64,000 bases of DNA from Gemmatimonadales bacterium UBA4456 (GCA_002390225.1 DGOW01000082.1:62001-126000); one strand, 5' to 3'. Shown: positions 41,245 through 51,112, counted from the first letter of the stretch. Notes: generated from the sequence alone by a model not told the origin. Numbers and translations are program-made.

Positions 41245-43440
41245 TCAAGCGTCGCCCGCCGGGAAGGCCGTGTACAGAGTCTGGTCTTTCAGGGCGAGCC
41301 GTACCAGGGTTGGCGCCGGCGTGAATCGCTCCCCATGTACTTCTGCGAGCTGCTCGAGTCGGTCCACGAGGCCTCGCGGGTGCAGGGTGTCCGCAAAGCG
41401 CAGCAGGCCTCCGCGGAAGGGCGGGAAGCCCGTCCCCATGATCATGGCGAGGTCGACGTCTGCCGCGGATGCTGCGATTCCGTCTCCAAGGATCCGGGCT
41501 GCTTCGTTGATCATGGCGAGCACCAGACGACGTCGGACCACCCGCTCGCCGTCAGCCCCGGCGATGGTGCCGGCTTCGGAGGCGCCTGGTGTGGGAACCG
41601 ACGGCAGCTCTGCGTAGATCGAGTCGTCGATGCCTTTGTCCTTGCCGTCTTCGTATCGGTAGAAGCCGAGCCCTCCCTTCTTGCCGAGCCGGCCGGTGCG
41701 TCCGAGTTCGAGGAGCGCAGGAGCGGGCGTGAGGCGGTCCCCCAGGGCCCCATGCAGGGAGGCGCCAGCATGGCTGGAGACGTCGATGCCGACCTCGTCG
41801 ACCAGACGCAGTGGACCCATCGGCATACCGAACCGCTTCGCGACCCGATCGATCATCTCGATCGATGCTCCGTCCGAGAGGAGAAAGCCTGCCTCGTTCA
41901 GGTACGGTCCCAGGATTCGGTTCACGAGAAAGCCCGGACCATCTCCGACCACGACAGGCACCTTTCCGAGGTCGAGCGCCAGTCGATAGATCGTGGCGAC
42001 GGCTTCATCCGATGTACCTGGCGCGCGGATCACCTCCACGAGCGGCATCCGATGCACGGGATTGAAGAAGTGCATCCCGCAGAAGCGCTCGGGCCGGGAT
42101 AGCGCACTCGCCATCTCCTCGACCGACAACGACGACGTGTTGGTCGCGATGATGCAGTCGGCAGAGACATGATCCTCGAGCTCAGCCAGGACCGCCTTCT
42201 TTACCTCCATCTTCTCGACGATCGCTTCCACCACGACGTCCGATCCCGAAAGGCCATGGTACTCGACGCCCCCGGAGATACTCTCCATCGCCTGCGTAGC
42301 TTCACGCACGTTCATCCGACGCCGCTTCACGGCCTTGTCGAAGAGGCCGCGTGCGTGCTGGAGTCCCCCCGTGACCGCCTCGTGCTCGATGTCTTTCATC
42401 CAAGACTCGATGCCGCGTGAGGCCGCCAGGTGTGCGATGCCGCCCCCCATGACACCGGCACCGAGAACCCCCACTTTCGAGATCGACCGGGGCTCTGCTG
42501 ATGAACCGGTGGGCAACCCAGTTCCTTTTCGGGACGCCTCACGCATGTGGAAGACGTGCACGAGGTTCTTGCAGACAGCGCCGACGAGGAGGCTTGCCGC
42601 TTCGCGCGCCTCGGCCGCGAGGCCTTCCTCCACCGACTTGCTGAGTGTTTGTCCCAGTATGTCGAGAATAGCCAGAGGGGCGGGGTAGTGGCCGCCCGTC
42701 TGCTGAAGGACCTTCTTCCGTGCCGTGTGCAGAACAACCCGGCGCCCTGGAGGGGTGTCATCGAGCGCTCGCTGGACGAACGACCGCTTCCGCGTTCGGG
42801 GCGCGCCTTTCTCTCCTATGAGTCCCAGCGTGAAGTCACGGACCGCCTCCTGAAAGATCGGGGCTGGCACGACCGCCGATGCGAGGCCGATCCGCTTCGC
42901 CTTGGAGGCTCGGACCCTCTTTCCGGTGAGGAGCATGTCGAGCGCGGCTTGTAGTCCGATCAGGCGTGGTAGCCTCGTCGTTCCGCCCCACGCAGGGAGG
43001 ATGCCCAGCTGAACCTCAGGCAGACTCATCGTGGTCCGTTCGGAGTCCGAGAGCACTCGATAGTCGCACGAGAGTGACATCTCCACGCCGCCCCCGACGC
43101 AGAGGCCGTGGACTGCGGCCACGGTCGGGACGGGCAGTGCGGTAACGTTCGAGAAGATCGCTTGGCCGAGGCGGATCTGAGCCTCGGCCAGGTCAGGATT
43201 CTCGACGCGCCCGATCACCTCGATGTCGGCACCGGCGATGAAAGACTTATCCTTCCCTCGAATCACGACCGCGCGGACCCGTGCATCGCGCGCGGCTGTC
43301 CGGGCCTCATCGATCGTCTCGGCGAATCGCTTCATGACCGGCTCGGACAGCACGTTCAACGAACGCGTGGGGTCGTCGAATGTGATCCACCCGATCGCGT
43401 CGGCGTCGATCTTGAAGGTGGGGCTTGGGCTTGCGGTCAT
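41245..43440 (-). CDS. fadB: Fatty-acid oxidation complex alpha subunit (enoyl-CoA hydratase / 3-hydroxyacyl-CoA dehydrogenase)
   Basis: 731 residues from the ATG at 43440. Crotonase domain (about 1-190) keeps both catalytic glutamates (GGGVEMSLSCDYRV and LPEVQLGILPAWGG). Then the dehydrogenase domain begins at SKVGVLGAGVMGGGIAHLAA, with IIATNTSSLSVEEMA, GMHFFNPVHRMPLVEVI (catalytic His) and GPGFLVNRILGPYLNEA. A second dehydrogenase C-domain closes the protein (FPPFRGGLLRFAD). Performs two middle steps of beta-oxidation. The partner thiolase is not in the window. FadB and FadJ cannot be told apart confidently. Confidence 0.92.
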   Translation of the reverse strand: MTASPSPTFKIDADAIGWITFDDPTRSLNVLSEPVMKRFAETIDEARTAARDARVRAVVIRGKDKSFIAGADIEVIGRVENPDLAEAQIRLGQAIFSNVTALPVPTVAAVHGLCVGGGVEMSLSCDYRVLSDSERTTMSLPEVQLGILPAWGGTTRLPRLIGLQAALDMLLTGKRVRASKAKRIGLASAVVPAPIFQEAVRDFTLGLIGEKGAPRTRKRSFVQRALDDTPPGRRVVLHTARKKVLQQTGGHYPAPLAILDILGQTLSKSVEEGLAAEAREAASLLVGAVCKNLVHVFHMREASRKGTGLPTGSSAEPRSISKVGVLGAGVMGGGIAHLAASRGIESWMKDIEHEAVTGGLQHARGLFDKAVKRRRMNVREATQAMESISGGVEYHGLSGSDVVVEAIVEKMEVKKAVLAELEDHVSADCIIATNTSSLSVEEMASALSRPERFCGMHFFNPVHRMPLVEVIRAPGTSDEAVATIYRLALDLGKVPVVVGDGPGFLVNRILGPYLNEAGFLLSDGASIEMIDRVAKRFGMPMGPLRLVDEVGIDVSSHAGASLHGALGDRLTPAPALLELGRTGRLGKKGGLGFYRYEDGKDKGIDDSIYAELPSVPTPGASEAGTIAGADGERVVRRRLVLAMINEAARILGDGIAASAADVDLAMIMGTGFPPFRGGLLRFADTLHPRGLVDRLEQLAEVHGERFTPAPTLVRLALKDQTLYTAFPAGDA

Positions 43441-43526
43441 ACGGAATGAAGGGAAGTCGTCTGCCGGGGCGCCGGTTCTGCTACTTCGACGCAATGGGAA
43501 CGTCGAAGGATACCGAACGGGGGCAC

Positions 43527-43567
43527 AAAGGAAAGCCGCCCGGACGCAGTGTGCGCCCGGGCGGCTT
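43527..43567 (-). terminator. Strong intrinsic terminator after the lipoprotein gene
   Basis: AAGCCGCCCGG (43533-43543) and CCGGGCGGCTT (43557-43567) form a perfect 11-bp stem with a 13-base loop. On the minus strand the T-rich TTTCCTTTGT follows. It closes the lipoprotein gene ending at 43606 and separates it from fadB. Confidence 0.85.
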
Positions 43568-43605
43568 CGAGAACTTCGGTGCGTCAGCCCTGCGCGGGCC
43601 TGTGA

Positions 43606-44379
43606 TCAGAGTTTGATACGCTCCTGAGCATTCGAGCGAGTCAGCGTGACCTCGAGTGGCTCACCGCCCTCGACCGTGATCTCGATGTTCCAGTAGAGCT
43701 CGGTGTAGGCCATCTCGTACCGGGCGTGCACCCAGTACTGACCCGGCTTGACCATGAGACCCCCTCGGGCGACGCCACTGGCGTCCGTGGTGTCAAAGCC
43801 CCAGTCGAGCCCGAGCACGCGCTGCTTCTCGCTGAAGACCGTGCCAACGTCCGTATACGCGTCGTCAGCCCAGTTATCCTGCAACACGCGCACGGAATCG
43901 GACGCGCGGATCGTGCCCTGCTGAAGTTCGTCAAAGATCGTGAACGTCCTCTCCTGCTCACGCTCGGCAGCGCCGAGCTGGCTGTCCCAATCGTTGAATT
44001 CACGGAACAGCACCACGTAGTCTCCGGAGCCGCGGTTCAGCGTCTCGAGGACTTCGCTGATGGTTGTCAGTGTGTCGCGGATCGTTGCCCAACGTCGGGT
44101 TGCCGCGTCCCACTCGGCCTGTGCGGCCTGAACCTCAGCACGGCGTTCGATGAGGTCCTGAGGGACCTCGGGCTCGGATGTTCCGAACGACATCGTCATC
44201 GAATCGAATACCGCGTCACGGTCAAACGGGATCAGCTGAACCTCGACGTCGGCGAGAGCAAGCTGCATCGTGCCGTCAGCATCGGGATTCGGGACATCGA
44301 TCTCCATCGTCACCACAACTTCGGCCGGGCCGCACGCGGCGAGGATGAGGCTGAGGGCGAGCAGGAGGGTCCTTCTCAT
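43606..44379 (-). CDS. Lipoprotein of unknown function
   Basis: 257 residues from the ATG at 44379 (RRTLLLALSLILAAC, lipobox LAAC). A beta-rich N-terminal part (VVVTMEIDVPN, VEVQLIPFDRD) and a helical middle rich in Glu/Gln/Arg (about 75-165) are followed by a carboxypeptidase-regulatory-like beta-sandwich end (GVARGGLMVKPGQYWVHARYE, YWNIEITVEGG). I do not recognise a family. Single-gene unit: its own terminator follows and a 110-base gap precedes it. Confidence 0.7.
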   Translation of the reverse strand: MRRTLLLALSLILAACGPAEVVVTMEIDVPNPDADGTMQLALADVEVQLIPFDRDAVFDSMTMSFGTSEPEVPQDLIERRAEVQAAQAEWDAATRRWATIRDTLTTISEVLETLNRGSGDYVVLFREFNDWDSQLGAAEREQERTFTIFDELQQGTIRASDSVRVLQDNWADDAYTDVGTVFSEKQRVLGLDWGFDTTDASGVARGGLMVKPGQYWVHARYEMAYTELYWNIEITVEGGEPLEVTLTRSNAQERIKL

Positions 44380-44513
44380 GGAACTGTCTCCGTCGGACGT
44401 CAAACGAGGAACCGGAAGCCTTGCAATCTAGTGGCCGAAAATGGGCCAATCAACCTCGTGGAGCTTCGGGTTTCGGGATGATTCTCTGACACCGAGTGCG
44501 CTTCCGGCGTCGT

Positions 44514-45446
44514 TCAGTTGCGGATGTAATCTGGCAGGATGAAGCCGGATGGGTCCTGTGCCACGCCGTTCACCTTTACTTCGTAGTGAAGGGTCGGTGC
44601 TGTCGTGATCCCGGTGCTGCCTACCTGAGCGACAACCTGACCACGGCTCACCTCGTCGCCGACTTGTGCGATGAGCTTTGAAGCGTGGCCATAGAGGGTG
44701 GTGAAACCGAAGCCGTGGTCGATCTCTACGGTCAGGCCATAGCCCACGACCCAGCCTGAGCGGATGATACGCCCCTTGGCCGCAGCCGCGATCGGTGTCC
44801 CGGTCGGGGCTGATATGTCGATACCTTCGTGCGGGAGAGGGCGGTTGTGCACTGGATGCATGCGTGACTGCGAGAACCGGCTCGTGAGCCAGCCTCGGGT
44901 CGGCAGGATGGAGGGCGTGGATTCGAGCAGTTCGCGGTGCGCCTGTAAGGAATCAGTCGCCTCAGCCAGACTTTCGGACAGGAGTCGAGCGCGGCGCTCG
45001 AGTGCGCTCAGATCGTACCCTGTCGCATAGATCTCTTTCGTGGCGAGCGAGTCGGTCGTCCAGAGTGGGGACGACTCGGGCACACCAAGACCGGGACCAC
45101 CTACGCCTGCCTGCAAGACCTCGGGATCAATGACCTCGAGCCCGGCGAGATTACGGAACTGTGCGTCGTTCTCCGCGACCCGGTCGAGTGAGCTCTCAAG
45201 ATCGGCGATCCTGGATTGGAATTGTACGAGCTCGGTTGCCAGAGCGTCGTTGTGGACCTCGAGATTCCGCGTGTTCATGCGATCGAGTGTGCTCGTCCCG
45301 ATGACGGCTCCACTCGTGACGACGGTCATGACCGCGACGATACCCGCACCAGCCAGCAACTTCAGCGTGCGCGAAGAGAGAGAGTATTGCTGGACCGGGT
45401 CGCCCTGCTCTCGCATGACGAGGAAGGTCCATCTGTCTCCGGTCAT
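44514..45446 (-). CDS. M23/LytM-domain protein with one catalytic His replaced
   Basis: 310 residues from the ATG at 45446, preceded by AGGTGG. One membrane anchor (LLAGAGIVAVMTVVTSGAV) precedes a coiled-coil (about 60-100), a linker, and a C-terminal LytM domain. HEGIDISAP supplies His and Asp zinc ligands and LYGHAS the conserved His. The final motif, usually HLHYEV, is TLHYEV: the zinc-binding second His is kept but the catalytic first His is Thr. Either activity is altered or the protein is a non-enzymatic EnvC/NlpD-like activator. Likely acts on or near peptidoglycan. A longer in-frame upstream extension has no coding character. Confidence 0.82.
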   Translation of the reverse strand: MTGDRWTFLVMREQGDPVQQYSLSSRTLKLLAGAGIVAVMTVVTSGAVIGTSTLDRMNTRNLEVHNDALATELVQFQSRIADLESSLDRVAENDAQFRNLAGLEVIDPEVLQAGVGGPGLGVPESSPLWTTDSLATKEIYATGYDLSALERRARLLSESLAEATDSLQAHRELLESTPSILPTRGWLTSRFSQSRMHPVHNRPLPHEGIDISAPTGTPIAAAAKGRIIRSGWVVGYGLTVEIDHGFGFTTLYGHASKLIAQVGDEVSRGQVVAQVGSTGITTAPTLHYEVKVNGVAQDPSGFILPDYIRN

Positions 45447-45613
45447 AAGTCCACCTGTGATTCCGTGACAGTGCTGCAGAGGCATGTTCAGGGGGGAGCC
45501 TGGATCGGTAGCCTCAATATTCGGGGCGCGTAAGCTACGAGCAGTCGCACTGCCGTCAAGCCACCGACAGAAGCTTTGTGCGGAATGGCGCGAGCAGAGC
45601 CGGGCGCCGTGGG

Positions 45614-47176
45614 TTAATCCGACGAAGCTTCCCGCGCTGGGTCGACCCGCGGAAAGAGTGGATCCCCCATGGTCACCGCACGACCGCCCGGCTGACTCGC
45701 GATCGCGTCGTCGAGCGTGGGGACACCGGACAGTCCGAGCCGCGTTGCGAGCACCTCCATCTTTTCCGGTGTGACCGGCTGGAAAAGAGCGCACAAGACG
45801 ACCAGGACCCGAGCGAGTGTAGCAAGCGTCTCGTCGAGTTCGACGCTGCGAGATGGGTCCTTCGCCTGGGCCCACGGCTGTCGCTCCTCGACGTACACGT
45901 TCGCTGCCCGGGCGAGATCCATCGCAGCGGCAAATGCCTCGTGCACCTTCAAGCGCTCGATCGAAGACCGCACCTCCTGGAGTGTCTGATCGATCGCTGC
46001 ATCGAGGCCTGAAGAGGGGCCGTCAGGAACGACACCGTCGCGGTACTTCACGATCATCGACGTCGCACGACTGGCGAGGTTCCCTAGCACATTGGCGAGC
46101 TCTTCGTAGCGGATGAGGAATCGCTCCGGCGTGTACGATGCGTCACCGCCAGTCGGCATTTCTCGCATGAGGTACCAGCGGACTGCGTCAGTGCCGAAGG
46201 TCTCACGCAATTCGAGCGGGTCCACCACGTTGCCGAGCGATTTCGACATCTTCGCATCGCCGACTACCCACCAACCGTGCGCCAGGATTTGTCTTGGCAC
46301 GGGGAGGCCGACACCCATGAGCAGGGTTGGCCAGTACACGGAGTGGGTGGTCAGTATGTCCTTGCCGACGAGGTGCATGTCAGCAGGCCACCATGAATCT
46401 GTGACATCGTCGAAGCCCTGCTCTCCAACCGGATTCGAAGGGTCGATGGCGCCCGAGGCCGTCAGGTAGTTGATGAGGGCGTCGACCCAGACGTAGGCGA
46501 CGTGGTTTGAGTCGAAAGGGAGGTCGATTCCCCAGGAAAGGCGTGACTTCGGGCGTGAGATGGACAGATCACCAAGCGGCTGCCGGAGGAAGCCCACAAT
46601 CTCGTTCTTCCTGACCTCGGGGACGATCCAGTCGGGGTTCTCTTCGATGTGCTGGATCAGCTTCTCCTGCCACTCACTCATTTTGAAGAAGTAATTCTTC
46701 TCCTCGACGTAGACGACCTCGCGTCCACAGACCTGACAGCGGCGGTCCTCGCCGATGTCTTTCTCCGTCCAGTAGCGCTCGTCGGAGACGCAGTACCAGC
46801 CGGAGTACGTTCCCTCGTAGATCTGGTCTCGATCCCAGAGCCGTTGCAGGAAGGCGGTGACCACAGCCTTGTGCTCGGCTTCGGTCGTGCGGATGAAGCG
46901 GTCGTGAGAGATGTCGAGGCGTTTCCAAGCCTCTTCGAAGCGCTCGGCCATCAGGTCGCAGAGCTCGATCGGCTCGACGCCACGCTTCTCCGCCTCATCC
47001 TGGATTTTCTGACCGTGCTCGTCCGTACCGGTCAGGAAGAGAACGTCCTTTTCGTCCTGTCGGTGAAAGCGCGCCAGAACGTCCGTCAGGATCGTCGTAT
47101 ACGCATGCCCGATGTGCGGTTCGCCGGATGCGTAATAGATCGGGGTCGTGAAGAACCGTCGCTCTGCCTTGCTCAA
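45614..47176 (-). CDS. metG: Methionyl-tRNA synthetase
   Basis: 520 residues, class Ia synthetase. HIGH-type motif at PHIGHAY (about 20), KMSKSLGN (about 313), a single zinc knuckle CQVCG in the connective domain, and the anticodon-binding helical domain at the end. The extra C-terminal EMAP-like tRNA-binding domain is absent, so it is a short form. It starts 11 bases after ricT and forms an operon with accA and ricT; ricT-metG adjacency is also known from Firmicutes. Confidence 0.96.
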   Translation of the reverse strand: MSKAERRFFTTPIYYASGEPHIGHAYTTILTDVLARFHRQDEKDVLFLTGTDEHGQKIQDEAEKRGVEPIELCDLMAERFEEAWKRLDISHDRFIRTTEAEHKAVVTAFLQRLWDRDQIYEGTYSGWYCVSDERYWTEKDIGEDRRCQVCGREVVYVEEKNYFFKMSEWQEKLIQHIEENPDWIVPEVRKNEIVGFLRQPLGDLSISRPKSRLSWGIDLPFDSNHVAYVWVDALINYLTASGAIDPSNPVGEQGFDDVTDSWWPADMHLVGKDILTTHSVYWPTLLMGVGLPVPRQILAHGWWVVGDAKMSKSLGNVVDPLELRETFGTDAVRWYLMREMPTGGDASYTPERFLIRYEELANVLGNLASRATSMIVKYRDGVVPDGPSSGLDAAIDQTLQEVRSSIERLKVHEAFAAAMDLARAANVYVEERQPWAQAKDPSRSVELDETLATLARVLVVLCALFQPVTPEKMEVLATRLGLSGVPTLDDAIASQPGGRAVTMGDPLFPRVDPAREASSD

Positions 47177-47187
47177 CTGCTGCTCCC

Positions 47188-48039
47188 CTATTGTTCCTGC
47201 CGATGTGACACGGGGGAGCCGACTTCCTGTTTCAGCTCGTCCAGCGGCACGGTGCGGCGCTCACCATCTCTGCTCCTCAACGTCACCAGATCATGCCAGA
47301 TGTCGACCCCTACCACACGCTCTTCCCCTTGAGAAGTACGAATCGTTCGGCCCTCCCGAGGGAATCGACGCCGGGCTTCGATGTACGTCTTGTGCTCGTA
47401 CATCAGGCAGCACATCAGGCGACCACAACATCCCGAGATCTGGGCGGGATTCAGGGACAGCTTCTGGTCTTTGGCGAGCTGCAGTGACACTGGCTTGAGC
47501 TCGGGAAGCCAGGTCGAACAGCAGAGCTCACGGCCGCAGCGCCCAACGCCCCCCAACAGAGCTGCTTCGTCCCGCACGCCAATCTGCTTGAGCTCGATCC
47601 GAGCGCGAAAGGTCCGTGCAAGATCCCGAACGAGCTGGCGAAAGTCGACGCGTTTCTCGGCGGTGAAGTAGATGGTCAGCTTGCTACGATCGAACTGCCA
47701 CTCTGCCTCGGTGACCTTCATCTTCAGGCCGTGCTTTGTGACCAGCTTCCTGCTCTCGGAGCGGACCCGGTGTTCATCGGTCCGTAGTTCGGTCCACCGA
47801 TCGACTTCGTCCTGTCCCGCCACGCGGACTACGGAATGATCCGGTGCCGGTGTGGCACACCCGCCGCTTGAAGACGAGCACTTACGCTCCGCGATGATAC
47901 CCACCGCTGATACTTCTCCAAGGTCTTCTCCCCGGTCGGCCTGCACGACGACGTACTCACCTGGTCGGAGATCGAGATCGCGGTACGCGTAATACTCCTT
48001 GCGAGTCCCCTTGAATCGGATTTCAGCGAAGCCGGCCAT
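47188..48039 (-). CDS. ricT: PSP1-domain protein RicT/YaaT-like
   Basis: 283 residues. The PSP1 C-terminal region (about 85-175) contains RSESRKLVTKHGLKMKVTEAEWQFD and FRARIELKQIGVRDEAALLGGVGRCG. Cysteine-rich pairs GRCGRELCC and GCCGRLMCC bind an iron-sulfur cluster in B. subtilis RicT, part of the Ric complex that influences RNase Y and mRNA maturation. An extra Cys-containing insert (ERKCSSSSGGCA) lies near residue 55. It sits between accA (13-base gap) and metG (11-base gap). Confidence 0.9.
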   Translation of the reverse strand: MAGFAEIRFKGTRKEYYAYRDLDLRPGEYVVVQADRGEDLGEVSAVGIIAERKCSSSSGGCATPAPDHSVVRVAGQDEVDRWTELRTDEHRVRSESRKLVTKHGLKMKVTEAEWQFDRSKLTIYFTAEKRVDFRQLVRDLARTFRARIELKQIGVRDEAALLGGVGRCGRELCCSTWLPELKPVSLQLAKDQKLSLNPAQISGCCGRLMCCLMYEHKTYIEARRRFPREGRTIRTSQGEERVVGVDIWHDLVTLRSRDGERRTVPLDELKQEVGSPVSHRQEQ

Positions 48040-48052
48040 GGATGCTCCGGGG

Positions 48053-49003
48053 TCAGCCTTCGCGCCAGGAGCCGATGGCCTCGTACTTAGCCCAGCGTTG
48101 CGCCAGAAGCTTTTTCGCCGAGAGCTTCTGGAGCTCAGCGAGGGTCCGATCGAGAGCCTCGCTCAGGGAGTCGGCCGCTCCGTCCCAATTCTCGTGTGCT
48201 CCGCCCTGTGGCTCGCTCACGATCTCGTCACATACGCCGATCGCGTGAAGGTCCTTGGCCGTGAGCTTGAGCGCGTTCGCCGCCTCTTCCTTGTGCTCGG
48301 CCGACCGCCAGAGGATGGCGGCACAGCCTTCGGGCGAGATCACCGAGTAGATCGAGTGCTCAAGCATGAGGATGCGGTCGGTAACGCCAATGCCGAGCGC
48401 CCCGCCGGACATACCCTCTCCAAGAACAGCCGACACGATCGGGACCTTGAGCCGCGACATCTCACGGAGATTGAAGGCGATGGCTTCACCGATGCCTCGC
48501 TCCTCGGACCCGAGACCCGGATACGCGCCTGGCGTATCAATAAAGCTGATGACCGGCCGGCCAAACTTCTCGGCCTGCTGCATGAGGCGAAGTGCCTTGC
48601 GGTATCCCTCGGGGTGTGGCATGCCGAAGTTGCGCCGCAGGTTTTCCTTCATATTCCGGCCTTTCTGCTGGCCGATGATCATGACGGAACGTCCTTCTAG
48701 TCGGCCCCACCCACCCACGATTGCTTCGTCGTCGCGGTAGGAACGATCGCCGTGTAGCTCCACCCAGTCGGTGAATATGCGGGCGATGTAGTCGAGGGTG
48801 TACGGACGTTGAGGATGACGCGCGACCTGGACCTGCTCCATGGGAGTCAGGTTCGCGAACGTCTTCACTTTGAGGTCCTGGAGCTTGCCCCGGAGGACCG
48901 TCACTTCGTCGGACACGTCGATTCCTCGCCGATCGGCGAGGTCCAGAAGCTTGTCGATCTGCGTCTGGATCTCGACAATGTCGCGCTCAAACTCTAAATG
49001 CAC
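48053..49003 (-). CDS. accA: Acetyl-CoA carboxylase carboxyltransferase subunit alpha
   Basis: 316 residues. Typical beginning with FERDIVEIQTQIDKLLDLA, then HPQRPYTLDYI, ELHGDRSYRDDEAIVGG, FGMPHPEGYRKALRLM, DTPGAYPGLGSEERG and the oxyanion-hole VLGEGMSGGALGIGV. It makes malonyl-CoA for fatty acid synthesis together with AccB, AccC and AccD, none of which is in this window. Heads the accA-ricT-metG operon. Confidence 0.96.
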   Translation of the reverse strand: MHLEFERDIVEIQTQIDKLLDLADRRGIDVSDEVTVLRGKLQDLKVKTFANLTPMEQVQVARHPQRPYTLDYIARIFTDWVELHGDRSYRDDEAIVGGWGRLEGRSVMIIGQQKGRNMKENLRRNFGMPHPEGYRKALRLMQQAEKFGRPVISFIDTPGAYPGLGSEERGIGEAIAFNLREMSRLKVPIVSAVLGEGMSGGALGIGVTDRILMLEHSIYSVISPEGCAAILWRSAEHKEEAANALKLTAKDLHAIGVCDEIVSEPQGGAHENWDGAADSLSEALDRTLAELQKLSAKKLLAQRWAKYEAIGSWREG

Positions 49004-49105
49004 GGCAATCGCCAGTGTTCTGCGGTCATGGCCCCAGAGACATGCCGGGGGCCGCTAAACTCGCCGTCTTCGACACTCTTCCGCAAGCGAATCGAGCCTC
49101 GGCCC

Positions 49106-50314
49106 TCACGCCGGCTTCCGTTGCGGCTCTGGAACGAAGAACCAGACGATGAGACCCATGATGAGGACGCTCGCCGCCCCGAGGGTGCTGTTCGACTCGT
49201 AGCCGATGCTAGCGTAGAGCGGTCCTGCAATCGCACCGCCGAGCGCGAAGCCGAGTTGCCCCAGCGCGACGGTCAGGCTCATGAGTGAGCCGCGACGCTC
49301 GTCGGGCACGAGTGCGGTCAGCAGTGCGGAGAAGGGGCTGATACGCATCGCGACCAACACCATCGTCAGAAAGAAGAAGACGTAGGCTGTCCCAGGCCCA
49401 GTGACCACTCGGGTGGTGAGCACCATCAGGATCGAGAGGCCGACGCACGACATGAGGATCATCCCCTTGCGGCCGATGCGGTCGGATAACTTCCCGGCGT
49501 TGGGCCCCGTGAGGACGTTCGCGACACCACCGACCAGGAACATCAGTGCGATCTGATTACCCGTGAGGCCGACCTGACGTTCGAGCCATGTCGGGAGGTA
49601 GATGACGAAGATCGAGACACCCAGGAACATCATGAAGAAGGCGCACGCTGCCCATGCGATTTCCGGGCGACGCAGCATCGCCATGTAATCCGAGGCGGCC
49701 TTCCCCACTGAGAGTCGATGCTCACTCCGCTGGACGTTCGGTTGAGGCACACGGAAGAAGAGCAGGAAGACCGTCAGCCCCATCGTCACGGCAAAGAGGT
49801 AGAACGGTGAGCGGAAGCCCCAGCGCGCCGCCATAAAGATCCCGAGAGGGATCCCGAAGATCTGGCCGAAAGCTGCCCCGCTCATGACCCAACCGGTGGC
49901 CCATCCACGGCGCTCGTACGGAAAGTAGTCGCCAATGTACGACACAGCGGCACCGCTCAGAATTCCCCCCGCACAACCAGCAAAGGTCCGGACTGCGAGG
50001 AAGGAGTAGTACCCCGCGACGAAGCCGTGCAGGAGCAGGGCCACCGCCATCGTCACGCAGCCGAGCAGGAGGATCTGGCGTCGACCAACCTTGTCGGATA
50101 CCGGGCCGGCGAGGATCGCGAAGATCCCGACCATGATCGAATAGACAGACACCAGAGTGCCCAGAACCGAGTCCGCGATGTTGAGCTCGTCGCCGATCCG
50201 GGGGAGGATCGGTGAGAGAATCATCGTCTGGCTGGCCGACGAAAAGACGAGCAGCCAGAGGGTGAAGACAATGATGTAGGGTTCAAGGCGGGATGGCGCG
50301 CCGGAAGCTCTCAA
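49106..50314 (-). CDS. MFS transporter
   Basis: 402 residues, 12 predicted membrane helices. The loop 2-3 motif reads GPVSDKVGRRQILL and its second-half counterpart GKLSDRIGRKGMIL. A TTG at 50314 within the SDR stop (TTGA) is the likely start, giving translational coupling. Substrate unknown; the arrangement suggests it moves a substrate or product of the SDR. It stops 102 bases before accA. Confidence 0.85.
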   Translation of the reverse strand: MRASGAPSRLEPYIIVFTLWLLVFSSASQTMILSPILPRIGDELNIADSVLGTLVSVYSIMVGIFAILAGPVSDKVGRRQILLLGCVTMAVALLLHGFVAGYYSFLAVRTFAGCAGGILSGAAVSYIGDYFPYERRGWATGWVMSGAAFGQIFGIPLGIFMAARWGFRSPFYLFAVTMGLTVFLLFFRVPQPNVQRSEHRLSVGKAASDYMAMLRRPEIAWAACAFFMMFLGVSIFVIYLPTWLERQVGLTGNQIALMFLVGGVANVLTGPNAGKLSDRIGRKGMILMSCVGLSILMVLTTRVVTGPGTAYVFFFLTMVLVAMRISPFSALLTALVPDERRGSLMSLTVALGQLGFALGGAIAGPLYASIGYESNSTLGAASVLIMGLIVWFFVPEPQRKPA

Positions 50315-51087
50315 CCGCCCTTCCGGTCCATATAGCCAGGATACCGCTGGACTGTCGGCATCAATACCAGATTGAAGATGTCTACGTGGGGCGGTGCGTT
50401 GGCGACGTAGATGACTGCGTCTGCGATATCGTTCGGGGTCAGAGGGACCGTGTCCGAGTAGACGGACTTTGCCCGCTCGGCATCACCATCGAAGCGAACC
50501 TCGCTGAACTCGGTCTCCGCGAGCCCCGGGTCGACGCTCGATACGCGAATCTGTGTGCCCAGAAGATCGATGTTCATCGCCTCGCTGAGTGCTCGAACGG
50601 CGAACTTTGTGGCGTTGTAGACAGCACCCTTGGGGTAGACCCAGCGCCCTGCGATCGATCCGATGTTGATTACGTGACCGCTGTCCCGCTCCACCATGAG
50701 GGGCAATACCGCGCGGGTGACGTAGAGCAGTCCTTTCACGTTGGTATCGATCATCTCGTCCCAATGGTCGAGATCGCCCTCCTGAACGGTGTCGAGACCC
50801 TTTGCCTTTCCGGCGTTGTTGACCAGCACATCGGGGATCAGCCCGTTGGCGGCGAGTGAGTCGACGTATGCCGATACAGCGTCCCTGTCGGTTACGTCGA
50901 CCGCAGCGGTGTGGGTTTCGATCCCATGTGCCTCGGCCAGTTCGGAGGCGAGCGCCTCGATCCGGTCGAGTCGGCGCGCGGAGAGCAGCAGGTCGGAGCC
51001 CTGCTCGGCGAAGTAACGGGCACAGGCTTCACCGATACCGGCTGAGGCGCCGGTGATCAGGACGCGTTTCCCAACAAGTCTGTTCAT
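50311..51087 (-). CDS. Short-chain dehydrogenase/reductase, YdfG-like
   Basis: 258 residues, classical SDR: cofactor motif GASAGIG, VNNAGKAKGLD, Ser in INIGSIAGRW and the YNATK catalytic pair. LSARRLDRIEALASEL after the second strand favours NADP. Most similar in pattern to YdfG-type 3-hydroxy acid (L-allo-threonine, serine) dehydrogenases. Coupled to the MFS gene downstream. Confidence 0.9.
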   Translation of the reverse strand: MNRLVGKRVLITGASAGIGEACARYFAEQGSDLLLSARRLDRIEALASELAEAHGIETHTAAVDVTDRDAVSAYVDSLAANGLIPDVLVNNAGKAKGLDTVQEGDLDHWDEMIDTNVKGLLYVTRAVLPLMVERDSGHVINIGSIAGRWVYPKGAVYNATKFAVRALSEAMNIDLLGTQIRVSSVDPGLAETEFSEVRFDGDAERAKSVYSDTVPLTPNDIADAVIYVANAPPHVDIFNLVLMPTVQRYPGYMDRKGG

Positions 51088-51112
51088 ACCGAAGAGATGT
51101 GCGAGGTGAAGA

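Noticed and set aside
49029..49052. GGCCCC/GGGGCC stem between the MFS gene and accA
   Set aside because: Only 6 bp and no T-tract on the minus strand; such stems are expected by chance at this GC content.
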